Of a stretch of DNA of 64,000 nucleotides, positions 51,799 to 61,100 are shown one piece after another. The stretch comes from a bacterium HR29 (GTDB taxonomy: Bacteria > Chloroflexota > Dehalococcoidia > Tepidiformales > Tepidiformaceae), in assembly GCA_002898215.1 (NCBI GenBank), contig BEIF01000001.1, forward strand, positions 353,501 to 417,500, read 5' to 3'. Under the pieces are notes generated by a model that made no database searches, was not told where the DNA came from, and was given only the letters and a program-made list of their open reading frames with translations. How positions within the stretch are numbered: the first letter of the stretch is position 1; every line of letters starts with the position of its first letter. The position numbers and the translations under genes were made by a program.

Positions 51799-52647
51799 CT
51801 ACCGGCGGATGCGGACGATGGGCCCCTCGCAGTACAGGTTGCCGATGTGGATGCCCGCGTGCTCGTACACCTTTCGCGGGATGCCCAAGTCGGCAAGGAA
51901 CAACTCGCCCACGTATGGCCGCGCCTGCTCGATGAGGAGACCTTGTTTGGGCAGGTCGAGGGCGAGCGTCGTCACTGCGGGTACCACAGGGCTCGTGACC
52001 TCGCCGGTGGTGGCGTCGATCCCCGTGGGGACGTCGAGGGCGAGGATTGGCCGCTTCGATGCCACGGCCAATTCGGCGCAGGCGAGGGCGATCCCGGACC
52101 TCGGCGTCGGCCGACCGTACCCCACGAGGGCATCGATTACGAGGTCGGCGTAGCGGAGGTGCTCCTCGAGCGTGCTCTGGCTCGAATCCCGGTCGAAATG
52201 GTCGGAGATGCCTGCCTGGCGGAGGATCTGGAGCTGACGGCGGGCGGCGAAGGAGGATTCTTCCTCGACCTCGCCGAGAACCGGCTCGACGATGCACCCC
52301 CAGTTGGCGAGGTTGCGGGCTGCGCAGAGCCCCGCGGCGCCCTTGTTCCCGCCCCCGGCGAGGACGATGACCCGCTGACCCCGGCCGCGGCCGCCCAGCA
52401 TCGCCAGGGCGAGCGTCGCCGCGGCACGGCCGGCGTTCTCCATCATCTGGAGAATGTCGAGCCCGAACTCCTCTTGGGCGATGCGCTGGACTTCGCGCAT
52501 CTGTCGGGCGGAGACCCAGGGAACTTCCGTTGCGCGCCGCTGGGGGAAGCCGCCCGGCACCGCTTTCACCGCGTATCCCCTCGGCTGGGGGCCGCCCCGA
52601 AGTCGTCCGGGGCTCCATTCGCGGCGCCGCACGGCTGGCAGGTTCAT
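51799..52647 (-). CDS. NAD(P)H-hydrate epimerase (YjeF N-terminal domain only)
   Basis: 282 residues. VSARQMREVQRIAQEEFGLD, LQMMENAGRAAATLALAM, VIVLAGGGNKGAAGLCAARN, YADLVIDALVGYGRP and ALDVPTGIDATTGEV define the epimerase that repairs damaged NAD(P)HX. The ADP-dependent dehydratase domain normally fused or paired with it is missing here. About 45 N-terminal residues precede the domain. ATG 52647 has GGAGGTG 8 nt upstream, and TAGACT (52684-52679) fits a -10 box. Confidence 0.88.
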   Translation of the reverse strand: MNLPAVRRREWSPGRLRGGPQPRGYAVKAVPGGFPQRRATEVPWVSARQMREVQRIAQEEFGLDILQMMENAGRAAATLALAMLGGRGRGQRVIVLAGGGNKGAAGLCAARNLANWGCIVEPVLGEVEEESSFAARRQLQILRQAGISDHFDRDSSQSTLEEHLRYADLVIDALVGYGRPTPRSGIALACAELAVASKRPILALDVPTGIDATTGEVTSPVVPAVTTLALDLPKQGLLIEQARPYVGELFLADLGIPRKVYEHAGIHIGNLYCEGPIVRIRR

Positions 52648-52726
52648 CCCCGACACCTCCGCCTCGGTGCTGCAACGCAGTCTAGAGAGCGCTCAGGAGT
52701 GAGCAAGCCATCCGCCGAGGACGAGC

Positions 52727-53104
52727 TCACTTGGCTCCTTCACTTCTAGTGTACGTTGCCGTCACCCGCGCCGAGATGCCGCCGCGGGTGTTGAAGTCGC
52801 CGATGACCGTGCAGGAGCGGGGCTGAACTGCGGCCACGATGTCATCGAGCACCTGGTTGACCACGTCCTCGTAGAAGATTCCCCGGTTGCGGTACGTGTG
52901 GAGGTAGTACTTGAAGCTGCGCAGCTCGATGCACCGCCTGTCCGGCACGTAACGGATGGTCAGGGTGCCGAAGTCCGGCAGCCCGGTCATCGGGCAGACG
53001 CTCGTGAACTCCGGCGCCGTGAACTCGATGACGTAATCACGCTCAGGGTGGCGGTTCTCGAAGAAGTCGATCGTGCCATCAGTTCGGAAAGTGTTCTCGC
53101 CCAT
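52727..53104 (-). CDS. queF: NADPH-dependent 7-cyano-7-deazaguanine reductase
   Basis: 125 residues, the short (type I) QueF length. The nucleophilic cysteine and catalytic aspartate lie in EFTSVCPMTGLPDFGTLTIR (Cys 37, Asp 44), and CIELRSFKYYLHTYRNRGIF is the QueF signature region. It reduces preQ0 to preQ1 in queuosine synthesis. Other queuosine genes are not adjacent. Divergent from the enoyl-CoA hydratase gene. Confidence 0.94.
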   Translation of the reverse strand: MGENTFRTDGTIDFFENRHPERDYVIEFTAPEFTSVCPMTGLPDFGTLTIRYVPDRRCIELRSFKYYLHTYRNRGIFYEDVVNQVLDDIVAAVQPRSCTVIGDFNTRGGISARVTATYTRSEGAK

Positions 53105-53154
53105 GCCACCAGCCTGGTGCGCGTCGGCCCGGGGCGCAAGCGCGCGCGCCGGGC

Positions 53155-53160
53155 TACAAT
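53155..53160 (+). promoter_or_regulatory. -10 box of the enoyl-CoA hydratase gene
   Basis: TACAAT lies 31 nt before the GTG at 53192. It overlaps the in-frame ATG at 53159, which therefore cannot be the start if this promoter is used. The resulting leader (about 25 nt) includes GGAGG. Confidence 0.55.
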
Positions 53161-53191
53161 GCCACCGCTTGAACTTCCCGTGGAGGCAGCC

Positions 53192-53998
53192 GTGGAGTAC
53201 CGCTCCATCCTCTACGACGTCCAGGACGGCGTCGCCGTGATCACCCTCAACAAGCCGGAGCGCCTGAACGCTTTCGACGACGAGATGCTCGCCGAATGGC
53301 ACGATGCCATCGTCCGCTCCGACCGAGACCGGGATGTGAAGGTCATCGTCGTCACCGGCGCCGGCCGCGGGTTCTGCAGCGGCATGAACGTCGCTGCCGA
53401 GGCTGCCGGTCGCGGCGTCTTGCGCAGCCAGCAGACCATCGCCGAACGCCGGCACAGCCTGCGCAATTCGGTGCACCCCATCCCTCGCGCCCTGATCCAG
53501 TTGGAAAAGCCGTACATCGCGGCGGTGAACGGCCCAGCGGTGGGTGCGGGCATGGACATGGCCAGCATGGCCGACATCCGCTTCGCCAGCCGCACCGCCC
53601 GGTTCGGCATGACGTATGTCCGTATGGGTCTCATCCCCGGCGATGGCGGTTGTTGGACGCTCCCTCGGATCGTCGGCATTTCCCGTGCGCTGGAACTCAT
53701 CTGGACCGGCCGCCTCTTCGATGCCGAGGAGGCGCTGGCGATGGGATACGTCAACGCCGTCTTCGAGCCGGAGGAGCTCATGCCCAAGACGCTCGAGTTC
53801 GCGAGGTCCCTCGCGAAGGGCCCGGCCACGGCAATCCAGCTTTCGAAGAAGCTCGTCTACCGCTCCCTCAACATCGGCTTCGACGAGCACCTCGATATGG
53901 CGCAGCTCGCGATGACCATCGCCCAGTCGACCGAAGACGCGAAGGAGGGTCCGCGGGCCTTCGTCGAGAAGCGCGAACCGCAATTCAAGGGCTACTGA
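53192..53998 (+). CDS. enoyl-CoA hydratase/isomerase family protein
   Basis: 268 residues of the crotonase fold: VITLNKPERLNAFDDEMLAE, VIVVTGAGRGFCSGMNVAAE (first oxyanion-hole segment) and AVNGPAVGAGMDMASMADIR (second). The position of the first catalytic glutamate in classical hydratases appears as FGMTYVRMGLIPGDGGCWTL, where G/D are present instead, so the reaction may be isomerisation or other. GTG start chosen from GGAGG 5 nt upstream and the -10 box. Its last 7 bp overlap the convergent membrane-protein gene. Confidence 0.88.
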   Translation: MEYRSILYDVQDGVAVITLNKPERLNAFDDEMLAEWHDAIVRSDRDRDVKVIVVTGAGRGFCSGMNVAAEAAGRGVLRSQQTIAERRHSLRNSVHPIPRALIQLEKPYIAAVNGPAVGAGMDMASMADIRFASRTARFGMTYVRMGLIPGDGGCWTLPRIVGISRALELIWTGRLFDAEEALAMGYVNAVFEPEELMPKTLEFARSLAKGPATAIQLSKKLVYRSLNIGFDEHLDMAQLAMTIAQSTEDAKEGPRAFVEKREPQFKGY

Positions 53999-54906
53999 GC
54001 GGCGCCCCTGCGCCCCTGTGCGAGGAGGAGCGTAGCGAGGGCTGCCACGGCGAGGGCGCTCTGGTACGTGTTATGGAGCCCCAGCCCAGAGGCCGCGAGC
54101 AGGGCGACGGGCACCCAAACGCTGCGGGGGGCGGCGGCGAAGGAGGCGGCGCCCGTGGCAACCGCAATCCCGTAAGCGAAGGGAGGGAACGTCCCCGCAA
54201 GGCCGAGATTCCAGAGGGTGAGGAAGCGGAGTGTCCAGCCGGAGGGGCCGGCCATTGCGGCGGTAGCGGCGACGCCGGCTGCACCCGCCGCGAACCAGCG
54301 GCGGCGTCCCCGCGGCCGGACCGCGACGGCGGCAGCGAGGGGAATCGCCAGGGCGGCGGCCTCACCGAGCCACAACATCCAGCGGCCCGCTTCGCCCGGT
54401 GCGACCCCCAGGCTCTGGATAGCCGTGTGCCCCCCGATGAGCAGCCAGGCCGCGGTGAAGCAGGCGAGCGCGGGTGTCCTCCGGCCTCCCGCCGAGGCGG
54501 CGGCCAGCGAGGCAACGGTGGCGAGGGTCGCCCATTGCCACAGGCCGGGAGGTCCCCAGCCGAAGCGGATGGCGGTAGCCGCGACCGCGAACGCCCCGGT
54601 CAATGCCATTACGGCTCTTCCGCGCCAGTCACCGCGGAGCCATCCCTCGGCGGCGGCGGCCGCCAGCGTCACGATGGCCAGCGACTGCGCCAGCACCAGC
54701 ACGACGTCGCCGGCTTCCGTCATGAGCGCGTAGGGCTTGCGCAGGGCAGGGAGCGCAGGGATGTGGATGGCCGTCCGCGAGCCAACCCGCACGAGGAGGA
54801 GCTCGGCCAGGGCCGCGACGGCCAGGGCACCCGCGAGCTCGCTCCCCCGTGGTGCCGCGGTCCGGCCTGCGATGGCAAGGCGCGGCGCCCTCCCGACGGC
54901 CGTCAC
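53992..54906 (-). CDS. polytopic membrane protein at the end of the Mo-enzyme operon
   Basis: 304 residues, about eight to nine predicted membrane helices, very Ala/Leu-rich. No known domain is recognised. A few histidines (HIPALPALRKPY, GGHTAIQSLG, GLHNTYQSA) lie near helix ends and might bind haem or contact quinone, but no canonical pattern is present. GTG start overlaps the stop of the haem gamma subunit (GTGA), so it is made with the reductase. A membrane anchor or quinone-linked electron carrier is a reasonable guess only. Confidence 0.65.
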   Translation of the reverse strand: MTAVGRAPRLAIAGRTAAPRGSELAGALAVAALAELLLVRVGSRTAIHIPALPALRKPYALMTEAGDVVLVLAQSLAIVTLAAAAAEGWLRGDWRGRAVMALTGAFAVAATAIRFGWGPPGLWQWATLATVASLAAASAGGRRTPALACFTAAWLLIGGHTAIQSLGVAPGEAGRWMLWLGEAAALAIPLAAAVAVRPRGRRRWFAAGAAGVAATAAMAGPSGWTLRFLTLWNLGLAGTFPPFAYGIAVATGAASFAAAPRSVWVPVALLAASGLGLHNTYQSALAVAALATLLLAQGRRGAAQ

Positions 54907-55892
54907 CGCCCCATCCTCGCTTCGCGGTAGCCGTACCAGCCGAGGGCCAGGCCGATCGCGCTCAGCCCGAGGAAGAGCGCGATCGCCGCCACGGTCCACG
55001 GCCAATCCTCGGGGCCTCCGCCGGCCAGCGGAGCGCCGGAGATGGAGAGGGTGATGAACTGCGATACGGACTTCATGCCGTCGCGTTCGCCCTTCGAGCC
55101 GTCCCAGACGGCGAAGGCAACGTCCGTCTTCGTGCCAGGGCCGAAGGCCGCCAGCTCCGGGTCCGATGTGCTGAAGGGGCGCGCGAAGACGACCTGCCAC
55201 TTCCCGTTGGCGTACACGCCGTGGCCCTGGACGGATTGCTCGGCTGCCGGCGTCAGCGTGCCGAACGCCTGGGCAACCAGGTTCTGGACGGGGCTTGCGT
55301 TGAGGGCGTACGGATTCCCTGCGGCGCGAGCTGTGAAGAAGAGGTCCTCGGTGCTGGGATACCAATCGACAACGGCGTTGGAGTAGTGCTCGGTGGGCAA
55401 GGCCAGCACCTGTTCGGAGTCGGCCCGCCAGTGCCAGATGTTCACCCCTGCGCCCGGCTGGCCCATGCAGAAGGAGGGAACCGTCGTTGCCGCCTGTGCG
55501 GGGAACTCGACCGCCGCCGCGTCGGCGAAATCCTCGGGCCGATAGCTGCTGGTGTCCGCTGTGGGGTCGTCCCACTCGAGGCGGAGGTACAGCGTTCCCT
55601 TGTGATGGACCGCCCGCACCGACACGACAGGCACGGACCCGCCACCAGCGGCGTAGGTGGCTGCCTGTCCCGACAACGGGACTTGTACCGGCTGCGCCCG
55701 CTCCCAGACGGAGTTCCCGGGGTCGAGGCCCGGGTCGCGATCTGCTTCGTAGGCGAAGAGCGTGAGGTTCTGCGTTTCAGCGGGCTCCGTGTCAGTCCAT
55801 TGGAGGAGGGCGGCGATGGTGAGCACCGCTGCGGCTCCCAGCCAGAACCGCCATGCTCGGCTCTGCAGCACCGCGGCGAAGAGTCCCTTCAT
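54903..55892 (-). CDS. membrane-anchored haem-binding gamma subunit (ethylbenzene-dehydrogenase-gamma type)
   Basis: 329 residues. A membrane helix at about 16-33 without a cleavage motif, then an EB_dh/cytochrome b-type haem domain (about 45-285), then a second helix (about 297-318) and a short basic tail. In EbdC the haem is held by Met and Lys; candidates here are the Met in PSFCMGQPGAGVNIWHW and the lysines in WDGSKGERDGMKSVSQF. Typical gamma subunits of this class are soluble; the two anchors are unusual. It would carry electrons between the alpha-beta pair and the membrane. ATGA overlap with the chaperone gene. Confidence 0.82.
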   Translation of the reverse strand: MKGLFAAVLQSRAWRFWLGAAAVLTIAALLQWTDTEPAETQNLTLFAYEADRDPGLDPGNSVWERAQPVQVPLSGQAATYAAGGGSVPVVSVRAVHHKGTLYLRLEWDDPTADTSSYRPEDFADAAAVEFPAQAATTVPSFCMGQPGAGVNIWHWRADSEQVLALPTEHYSNAVVDWYPSTEDLFFTARAAGNPYALNASPVQNLVAQAFGTLTPAAEQSVQGHGVYANGKWQVVFARPFSTSDPELAAFGPGTKTDVAFAVWDGSKGERDGMKSVSQFITLSISGAPLAGGGPEDWPWTVAAIALFLGLSAIGLALGWYGYREARMGR

Positions 55893-56632
55893 CGGTCCAT
55901 CACCTCGATGGTTTCGAGTGCAACGATGGGCGGTGCGATGTCGTCCCGAGGCTCCGACGCGAGCTGGTCGACCGTGACCTCGTCCGCTGCCGCGCTGATG
56001 TCGGCGCCGAGGTGCGCGGCATCCTCGGCGAGCCAGGTCTGCAAGGCGGCGCCTGCCAGGGCGTAGAAGCTCCCCACGGGCGCGCAGCGAACGAGGCGGC
56101 GGGCGAACGACGGTGCCCAGCGTCCGAGATGCTCCCGGAAGAACAGCCGCTGAGCTTCGGCCGCGATTGCTTCCCGCTCAGGGTCGCGCTCGTGCAGCGC
56201 CAGCCACTCCTTCGCTGCCAGCAATCCCATGAACTCGAGCTCTGTGCCGATTTCGTCGGGTCGGCTTCCGCTCCGTTGCGCTTGCACCCCCCACGCGCGA
56301 TAGAAGCCGCACAGCTCGGCCATCCGATGCGTCTGTTGGAAGGTGTCGCGGCAGAGGTACGCCGTTTCGTAGGCTGGGCAGTCGGGGTTCGTGGTGTGCG
56401 TGAAGGTTTCGATGTAGTGGGTGCGCAGGTCTGCCTCCCGGACTTCGTCCGCAGCCGTTGCCAGCGCGGAAATGGGGGTGCCGGCGCAGACGCGTCCCGC
56501 GACGCCCGCGACCTGGCGGAGGGCGCGGACGGCCTCCGGGCTCGGGTAGGCGAAGGCCCGGGCGAGGAAGCCGTAACCCACGGCTCGAATGGCGGCGCGT
56601 TCCTCATTCGCGGTGAGCTTGGGGGCGGTCAT
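55889..56632 (-). CDS. TorD/DMSO-reductase-type chaperone
   Basis: 247 residues, all-helical. The family motif region reads CPAYETAYLCRDTFQQTHRM then AELCGFYRAWGV, and DEIGTELEFMGLLAAKEWLA follows. Such chaperones bind the Tat signal of the molybdoenzyme alpha subunit and assist cofactor insertion before export. The gene starts 11 bp after the beta-subunit stop with GAAAGG upstream, consistent with service to this operon. Confidence 0.88.
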   Translation of the reverse strand: MTAPKLTANEERAAIRAVGYGFLARAFAYPSPEAVRALRQVAGVAGRVCAGTPISALATAADEVREADLRTHYIETFTHTTNPDCPAYETAYLCRDTFQQTHRMAELCGFYRAWGVQAQRSGSRPDEIGTELEFMGLLAAKEWLALHERDPEREAIAAEAQRLFFREHLGRWAPSFARRLVRCAPVGSFYALAGAALQTWLAEDAAHLGADISAAADEVTVDQLASEPRDDIAPPIVALETIEVMDR

Positions 56633-56643
56633 CGGTCTGCCTT

Positions 56644-57879
56644 TCAAATCGAGTTCAGCGTCTTGCGCTGCGGACGTTCGTAAATCGGCTCCTCCACGGT
56701 GACGCGGACGATCTCCTTCCCGTCGCGACCGTAGCCGATGACGGTGTCGTTGAAGATCTCGCGAACGGTGCCGTTGATGCGCACCTCGCCGACCTTCGGT
56801 CCGGGCTCGATCGCGTAGGAGAAGATGATGCGCTGCGTCACCCGGAATAGCTGCAGCACAGCCAGCAGCTCGCGCGAGGGGTTGGTGTAGCGCTCGATGG
56901 CGTGGTCGACGCCGGGCCCGAACATCTGCCGGAGGTAGGCGCGCGGCACCCACCGGGGAGGGATGTAGTAGACGTTTGGCTGGGTACCGAACTGCGGATA
57001 CAGCGGTAACGCAACCTTTTCCACGTGCACCAGGTAGTAGATGGGGTTCTGCCGGTCTTCGACCCATCGCCCCGTCTCGTCGACGCGAACGAGGCCCTGG
57101 AGCCGGATCTTCCCCACGCAGGTCGCCATGCAGCGCGTTTCCATCGGCTCGCCCTGGGTGAGGGGGTCGCTCCCCTCCACCCGGGGGAAACAGGCGATGC
57201 ACTTTTCAGAGGTTCGCGTCGTGGGGCGGTACATCGCCTTCTTGTAGGGGCACGCCTCGACGCATTTCCGGTAGCCGCGGCACCGCTCCTGGTCGATGAG
57301 GACGATGCCGTCCTCCTGGCGCTTGTAAATCGCCTGTCTCGGGCAAGCGGCGAGGCAGGCAGGGTACGTGCAGTGGTTGCAGATCCGCTGCAGGTAGAAG
57401 AACCAGCCTGCATGCTCGGGGAGCTCCGCTCCCTTCGCCGACCAACCCGTGGCGACGTCCTCGCCGTTGTTCGGGCCTTTCCACTCCTCTTCGCTGGGGA
57501 GGTAGCCGAGCGCCCGCTGGGTCATCCCGTCGGCAGCCTCGAAGATGGTCTTCCCCTCGAAGCGGCCGTACGGAGCGTCGTCGCTCTTCGCCGTGGCGTC
57601 CCACACCTGTCCACCGGGGTTCGCCTTCTCCAATAGCTCCAGGATTTTCACGTCCCAGTTGTGCGGGTATCCGCCGTACGGCTTCGTTTCGACGTTGTTC
57701 CACCACATGAGCTCCTGCCCGGGTGAGAACGTCCACGTCGACTTGCACGCCATCGTGCAAGTCTGGCAGGCGATGCATCGGTTCGTGTTGAAGACCGCTG
57801 CGAACTGCCACCCGCCGGGCCCGTTCTGGTACGGGTACGACATCTCGCGGCCGAGGTGCCAGTTGTACACCGTCGCCAT
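56644..57879 (-). CDS. Fe-S beta subunit, NxrB/NarH-like
   Basis: 411 residues. Four cluster-binding cysteine groups are visible: CIACQTCTMACK (about 36), CNHCTYPACLAACP (about 165), CRGYRKCVEACP (about 201) and CIACFPRV with CMATCVG (about 229-255). The third group has Tyr where a Cys or Trp occurs in relatives, consistent with a [3Fe-4S] cluster. From memory the sequence is closest in style to periplasmic NxrB (YNWHLGREM, MWWNNVETKPYGGYP, SRELLAVLQL). No signal peptide: it would be exported bound to alpha. ATG 57879 has GGAGG 7 nt upstream; a GTG at 57882 is an alternative. Confidence 0.93.
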   Translation of the reverse strand: MATVYNWHLGREMSYPYQNGPGGWQFAAVFNTNRCIACQTCTMACKSTWTFSPGQELMWWNNVETKPYGGYPHNWDVKILELLEKANPGGQVWDATAKSDDAPYGRFEGKTIFEAADGMTQRALGYLPSEEEWKGPNNGEDVATGWSAKGAELPEHAGWFFYLQRICNHCTYPACLAACPRQAIYKRQEDGIVLIDQERCRGYRKCVEACPYKKAMYRPTTRTSEKCIACFPRVEGSDPLTQGEPMETRCMATCVGKIRLQGLVRVDETGRWVEDRQNPIYYLVHVEKVALPLYPQFGTQPNVYYIPPRWVPRAYLRQMFGPGVDHAIERYTNPSRELLAVLQLFRVTQRIIFSYAIEPGPKVGEVRINGTVREIFNDTVIGYGRDGKEIVRVTVEEPIYERPQRKTLNSI

Positions 57880-58148
57880 CACTGAACCTCCTGGGGCGCG
57901 GGCCCGAAGACTTCGTCGAGGATCTCGCGGACGAACTTCTCACCTCGCCGTGCGAGGATGGCGTGCGTCCCGGCGAAGAACGGTGACGCGAACAGCCGCC
58001 AGACCTTGGCACGTGGCATGCCCAACAGGGCGTACTCTTCGACGATCGCCCGCGTCATCTCGCGGTCGAGCTGTTCGGCGTCGCCGGCGGGAAACGCCAC
58101 CCCGACCAGCGCGTACGGGTCATCGAGCTCGAACGCTTTCTCTGCCAT
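57879..58148 (-). CDS. 89-residue protein between alpha and beta subunit genes
   Basis: Small helical protein without signal peptide or cysteines: ELDDPYALVGVAFPAGDAEQ, EEYALLGMPRAKVWRLFASP, FFAGTHAILARRGEKFVREI. The start ATG lies 1 bp after the alpha stop with a G-run upstream, and the stop overlaps the beta start. Similar short proteins, from memory, accompany molybdoenzymes in Chloroflexota; function unknown, possibly assembly or cofactor delivery. Confidence 0.75.
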   Translation of the reverse strand: MAEKAFELDDPYALVGVAFPAGDAEQLDREMTRAIVEEYALLGMPRAKVWRLFASPFFAGTHAILARRGEKFVREILDEVFGPAPQEVQ

Positions 58149-58149
58149 C

Positions 58150-61100
58150 TCAAGCCCCCCGCACCTGCACGTACCGGCCGGCAAGGTATGCGCGCATTGC
58201 CTCGTTCTCGGTCCCAGGGCGGTATCCTGCTTTCGCCCACACCCAGTTCCCGTCCTCCGCCTTCGAGATGCGCACGAGCGTTTCTTTGGGAACGGTGTTC
58301 ACGGCGTGGTTGTCGGCTTCGCCGCCGAAGATGAAGGCGTGTGCCACTTTGGCCTTGTGGAAGAGGGTGTCGGTCTGGTGCATGGGCATCGACCAGTCCC
58401 GGGTCAGGCTCTGGTGCGACCCGTACCGGAACGTCGACTGGTAGCCGGTGTCCGCGGAAATAGCGCGCCGGTCGGGCCGCGTCTCGTGGGCCAACACCGT
58501 CTTCTCCGTGGCGATGAAGCCCCCGTGCTTCGTCATCACGACGCCTCGGGGGTAGGCGGGGTTGTACTTCACCCGGAACATGGCCCGGGCCACCTTGTAG
58601 CGCGGGTCGTCGGGCTTCCAGCCGGGGTAGGGTCGGTCGACCGGATTGGCGTCGACCCACACGTAGTCACCGTCCGCGATGCCCAGCTCCTTCGCGTCTT
58701 CCGGGTTCATGTGGAGCTGGTAGTCCCCCACGCCGGGCAGTCGGTTGTCGGCGCGGTAGGGGTCGGAGAAATCGTTCGAGAAGAGCATCGTCCAGTCGGT
58801 CGCTGCCCAGGACGAGTGGGTCGTGTGTCGAGACTTCGGTGTGAGGAAGTAGAATCGGAAGCCCTGCTCCCAGAGCGGGTTCCTCGTCTTCTTCACCTCC
58901 GACCACGGCATCTTGATGTTCCGCACTGTCCGTAGCTCGGGGTCCATCTCGGTCGGCGGGATGCCGTAGTCGTTCGGACGAATGAGAGGGTTCGAGCTCA
59001 CGATCACGTTGGGCAGGTAAGGCGTCGCCTCCGGCCCCTCGCGGTGCACGACGAAGTTTTCCCCGTACTCGATGGCCTCAGGGATGTCGCAGTACGAGTT
59101 CAGCCTACCCGTGTCGGTGAAGAACGGGAGGCTATCGTGGACCTGCTCGTAGAACGGCACCCGGGGGTAGGTGCGGAACATCATCAGCGCGGTGCCGGGC
59201 TCACCGTACTTTCCGGCGACGATGTCCTCTACTCGGTACCCGGCAGTCGGCCCGGATGAATCGAGCAGCCGTTGGATGTAAACCTCTGACTTGCCCTCCA
59301 GCGCGAACTTCCAGTAGTCGGCGAAGCGCTGGTCGCCGGTCTCCTCGGCGAGAGCCTTGGCGACCCCGGCGATGATTTCGATGTCGTCTTTCGTGTCGAA
59401 CATTGGTTCGATCCCGCCCTTCCAAATCTGCAGGAACGGGTTCGAGCAGGACGCCGTGACCTCGTACTGCTTCATCTCCAGCCAGGAATTCGCCGGCAAG
59501 ATGAAGTCGGAGTACTCGCAGGTGGCGGTCATCTCGATGTCCTGCGTAATGATCAGGTCGATTTTCGGCAGGACATTGAAGAGAACGTTGTAGACCCACT
59601 TCGCGTTGTTGATGAGATTGACGTTCGTCGTCCACGTCACCTTCGTTGGCGTGGGCATGTGTGTCTTGCCCGTGAACACCTTTCGCCCCGCCTTCGGTGT
59701 CTCGACGATGAGAGCCCGGTCGCCGTGGCTCCAATAGGCCGGCTCCTCGTCCTTCGTGTAGGCGTGGGCAACGATGTCCTTGCCATGGGCGTTCGGGTCG
59801 AGGTTCGGATGGAACGGGTCTTCGGCAACCCAACCCTTGAAGCCCGGGCCTGTCTCCGGCGTGCCCTGGAAGAGCGCCGCCTTGTAGTTGCCGGCCCAGG
59901 TATAACAGCCCGCCCCCGGCTTCCCGATGTTCCCGGTCAGCATCAGCGGGAGATACGTCGCTCGGTTGTGCAACGTGGCGTGGAACCAGTGGTTGATGCC
60001 TTCCCCGACGTGGATGGCGACCGGCTTGATGGTGGCGATGTCCTGGGCCAGCCGCTCGATGAGCTCCTTCGGCGCGCCGCTGATTTCGGCGGCCGTATCC
60101 AGGTCGTAGTCGCGCAGATGGAGCTTGTACGCCTCCCAAAGGGTTATCACCTCGACGACGCTGCCGTCGAGCAGGGTGACCTTGCCCTGGTACTCCAGCT
60201 TCGGGTCGATCCCCTTCGCCGCCAGCCGCTCACCCACATCGTCACGGGTGATCGCCTTCAGGCTGTTGCTGCGCGCGTCGAAGACGACGTAATCCTGGAG
60301 CTTCTCGTACTGCTCCTTCTTCAGCCCCTGCAGGGTAAAGCTCGGTCCGTCGGGCGAGAGGCCTGGCTGGTAGTTCGGGAAGACGTCGCGCGGGTCGAGC
60401 CGCTTGAGGGTGTCGGTGCGGATGATGATGGGAAAGTCGGTGAACTTCTTCACGAAGTCGGCGTCGTACAGGTTCCGCTCCATCAGGTAGCGGGTGATGG
60501 CCAGGAAGATGGCCGTATCACCGAGCCCCGGCCGGCAGGGAATCCAGTAGTCAGCCTTCGTGGCGGGAGGGCTGTATTCGGGCGCGATGACGACGATCTT
60601 CCCACCGCGCTCCATCAGCTCGATGAAGAAGTGCGCGTCGGCCCGCTTGTTCTCGATCAGGTTCTTCCCGACCTGGATGTGGAGCCTCGCGTGCCGCATT
60701 TCGTTGAAGTCCACGTCCGCCGTTTGCAGGCCGTGGACGAAGGGGAAGCCGGGGGCCTGGTCGCCGTGCCACGTGTAGTTCGACCAGTTCCGACCGCCCT
60801 TCGCCTCCTCGGGTGAAACCTTCCGAACGTAGACGTCGAGGAGGGCGAGCATGTTCGACGCGCGGTACAGGCCGTACTTGCCGGTCACCCCCAAGAGCCC
60901 CATGCCTCCGCGGAGCTTGAAGGTCCGCGTGCCCGCGCCCTCCATCGCCTCCACCATCTCGGGCTGATACCCCTCCTCGAGGAGGATGCGCTTTCCGGAT
61001 TCGCCCGAGTACCGCTTCGCGATGGCGATCATGCCCCTGGCGATGTAGCGGAACGCGTCGTCCCAGCTGATGCGCTCGAAGGTGTCGGTGCCGCGCGAAT

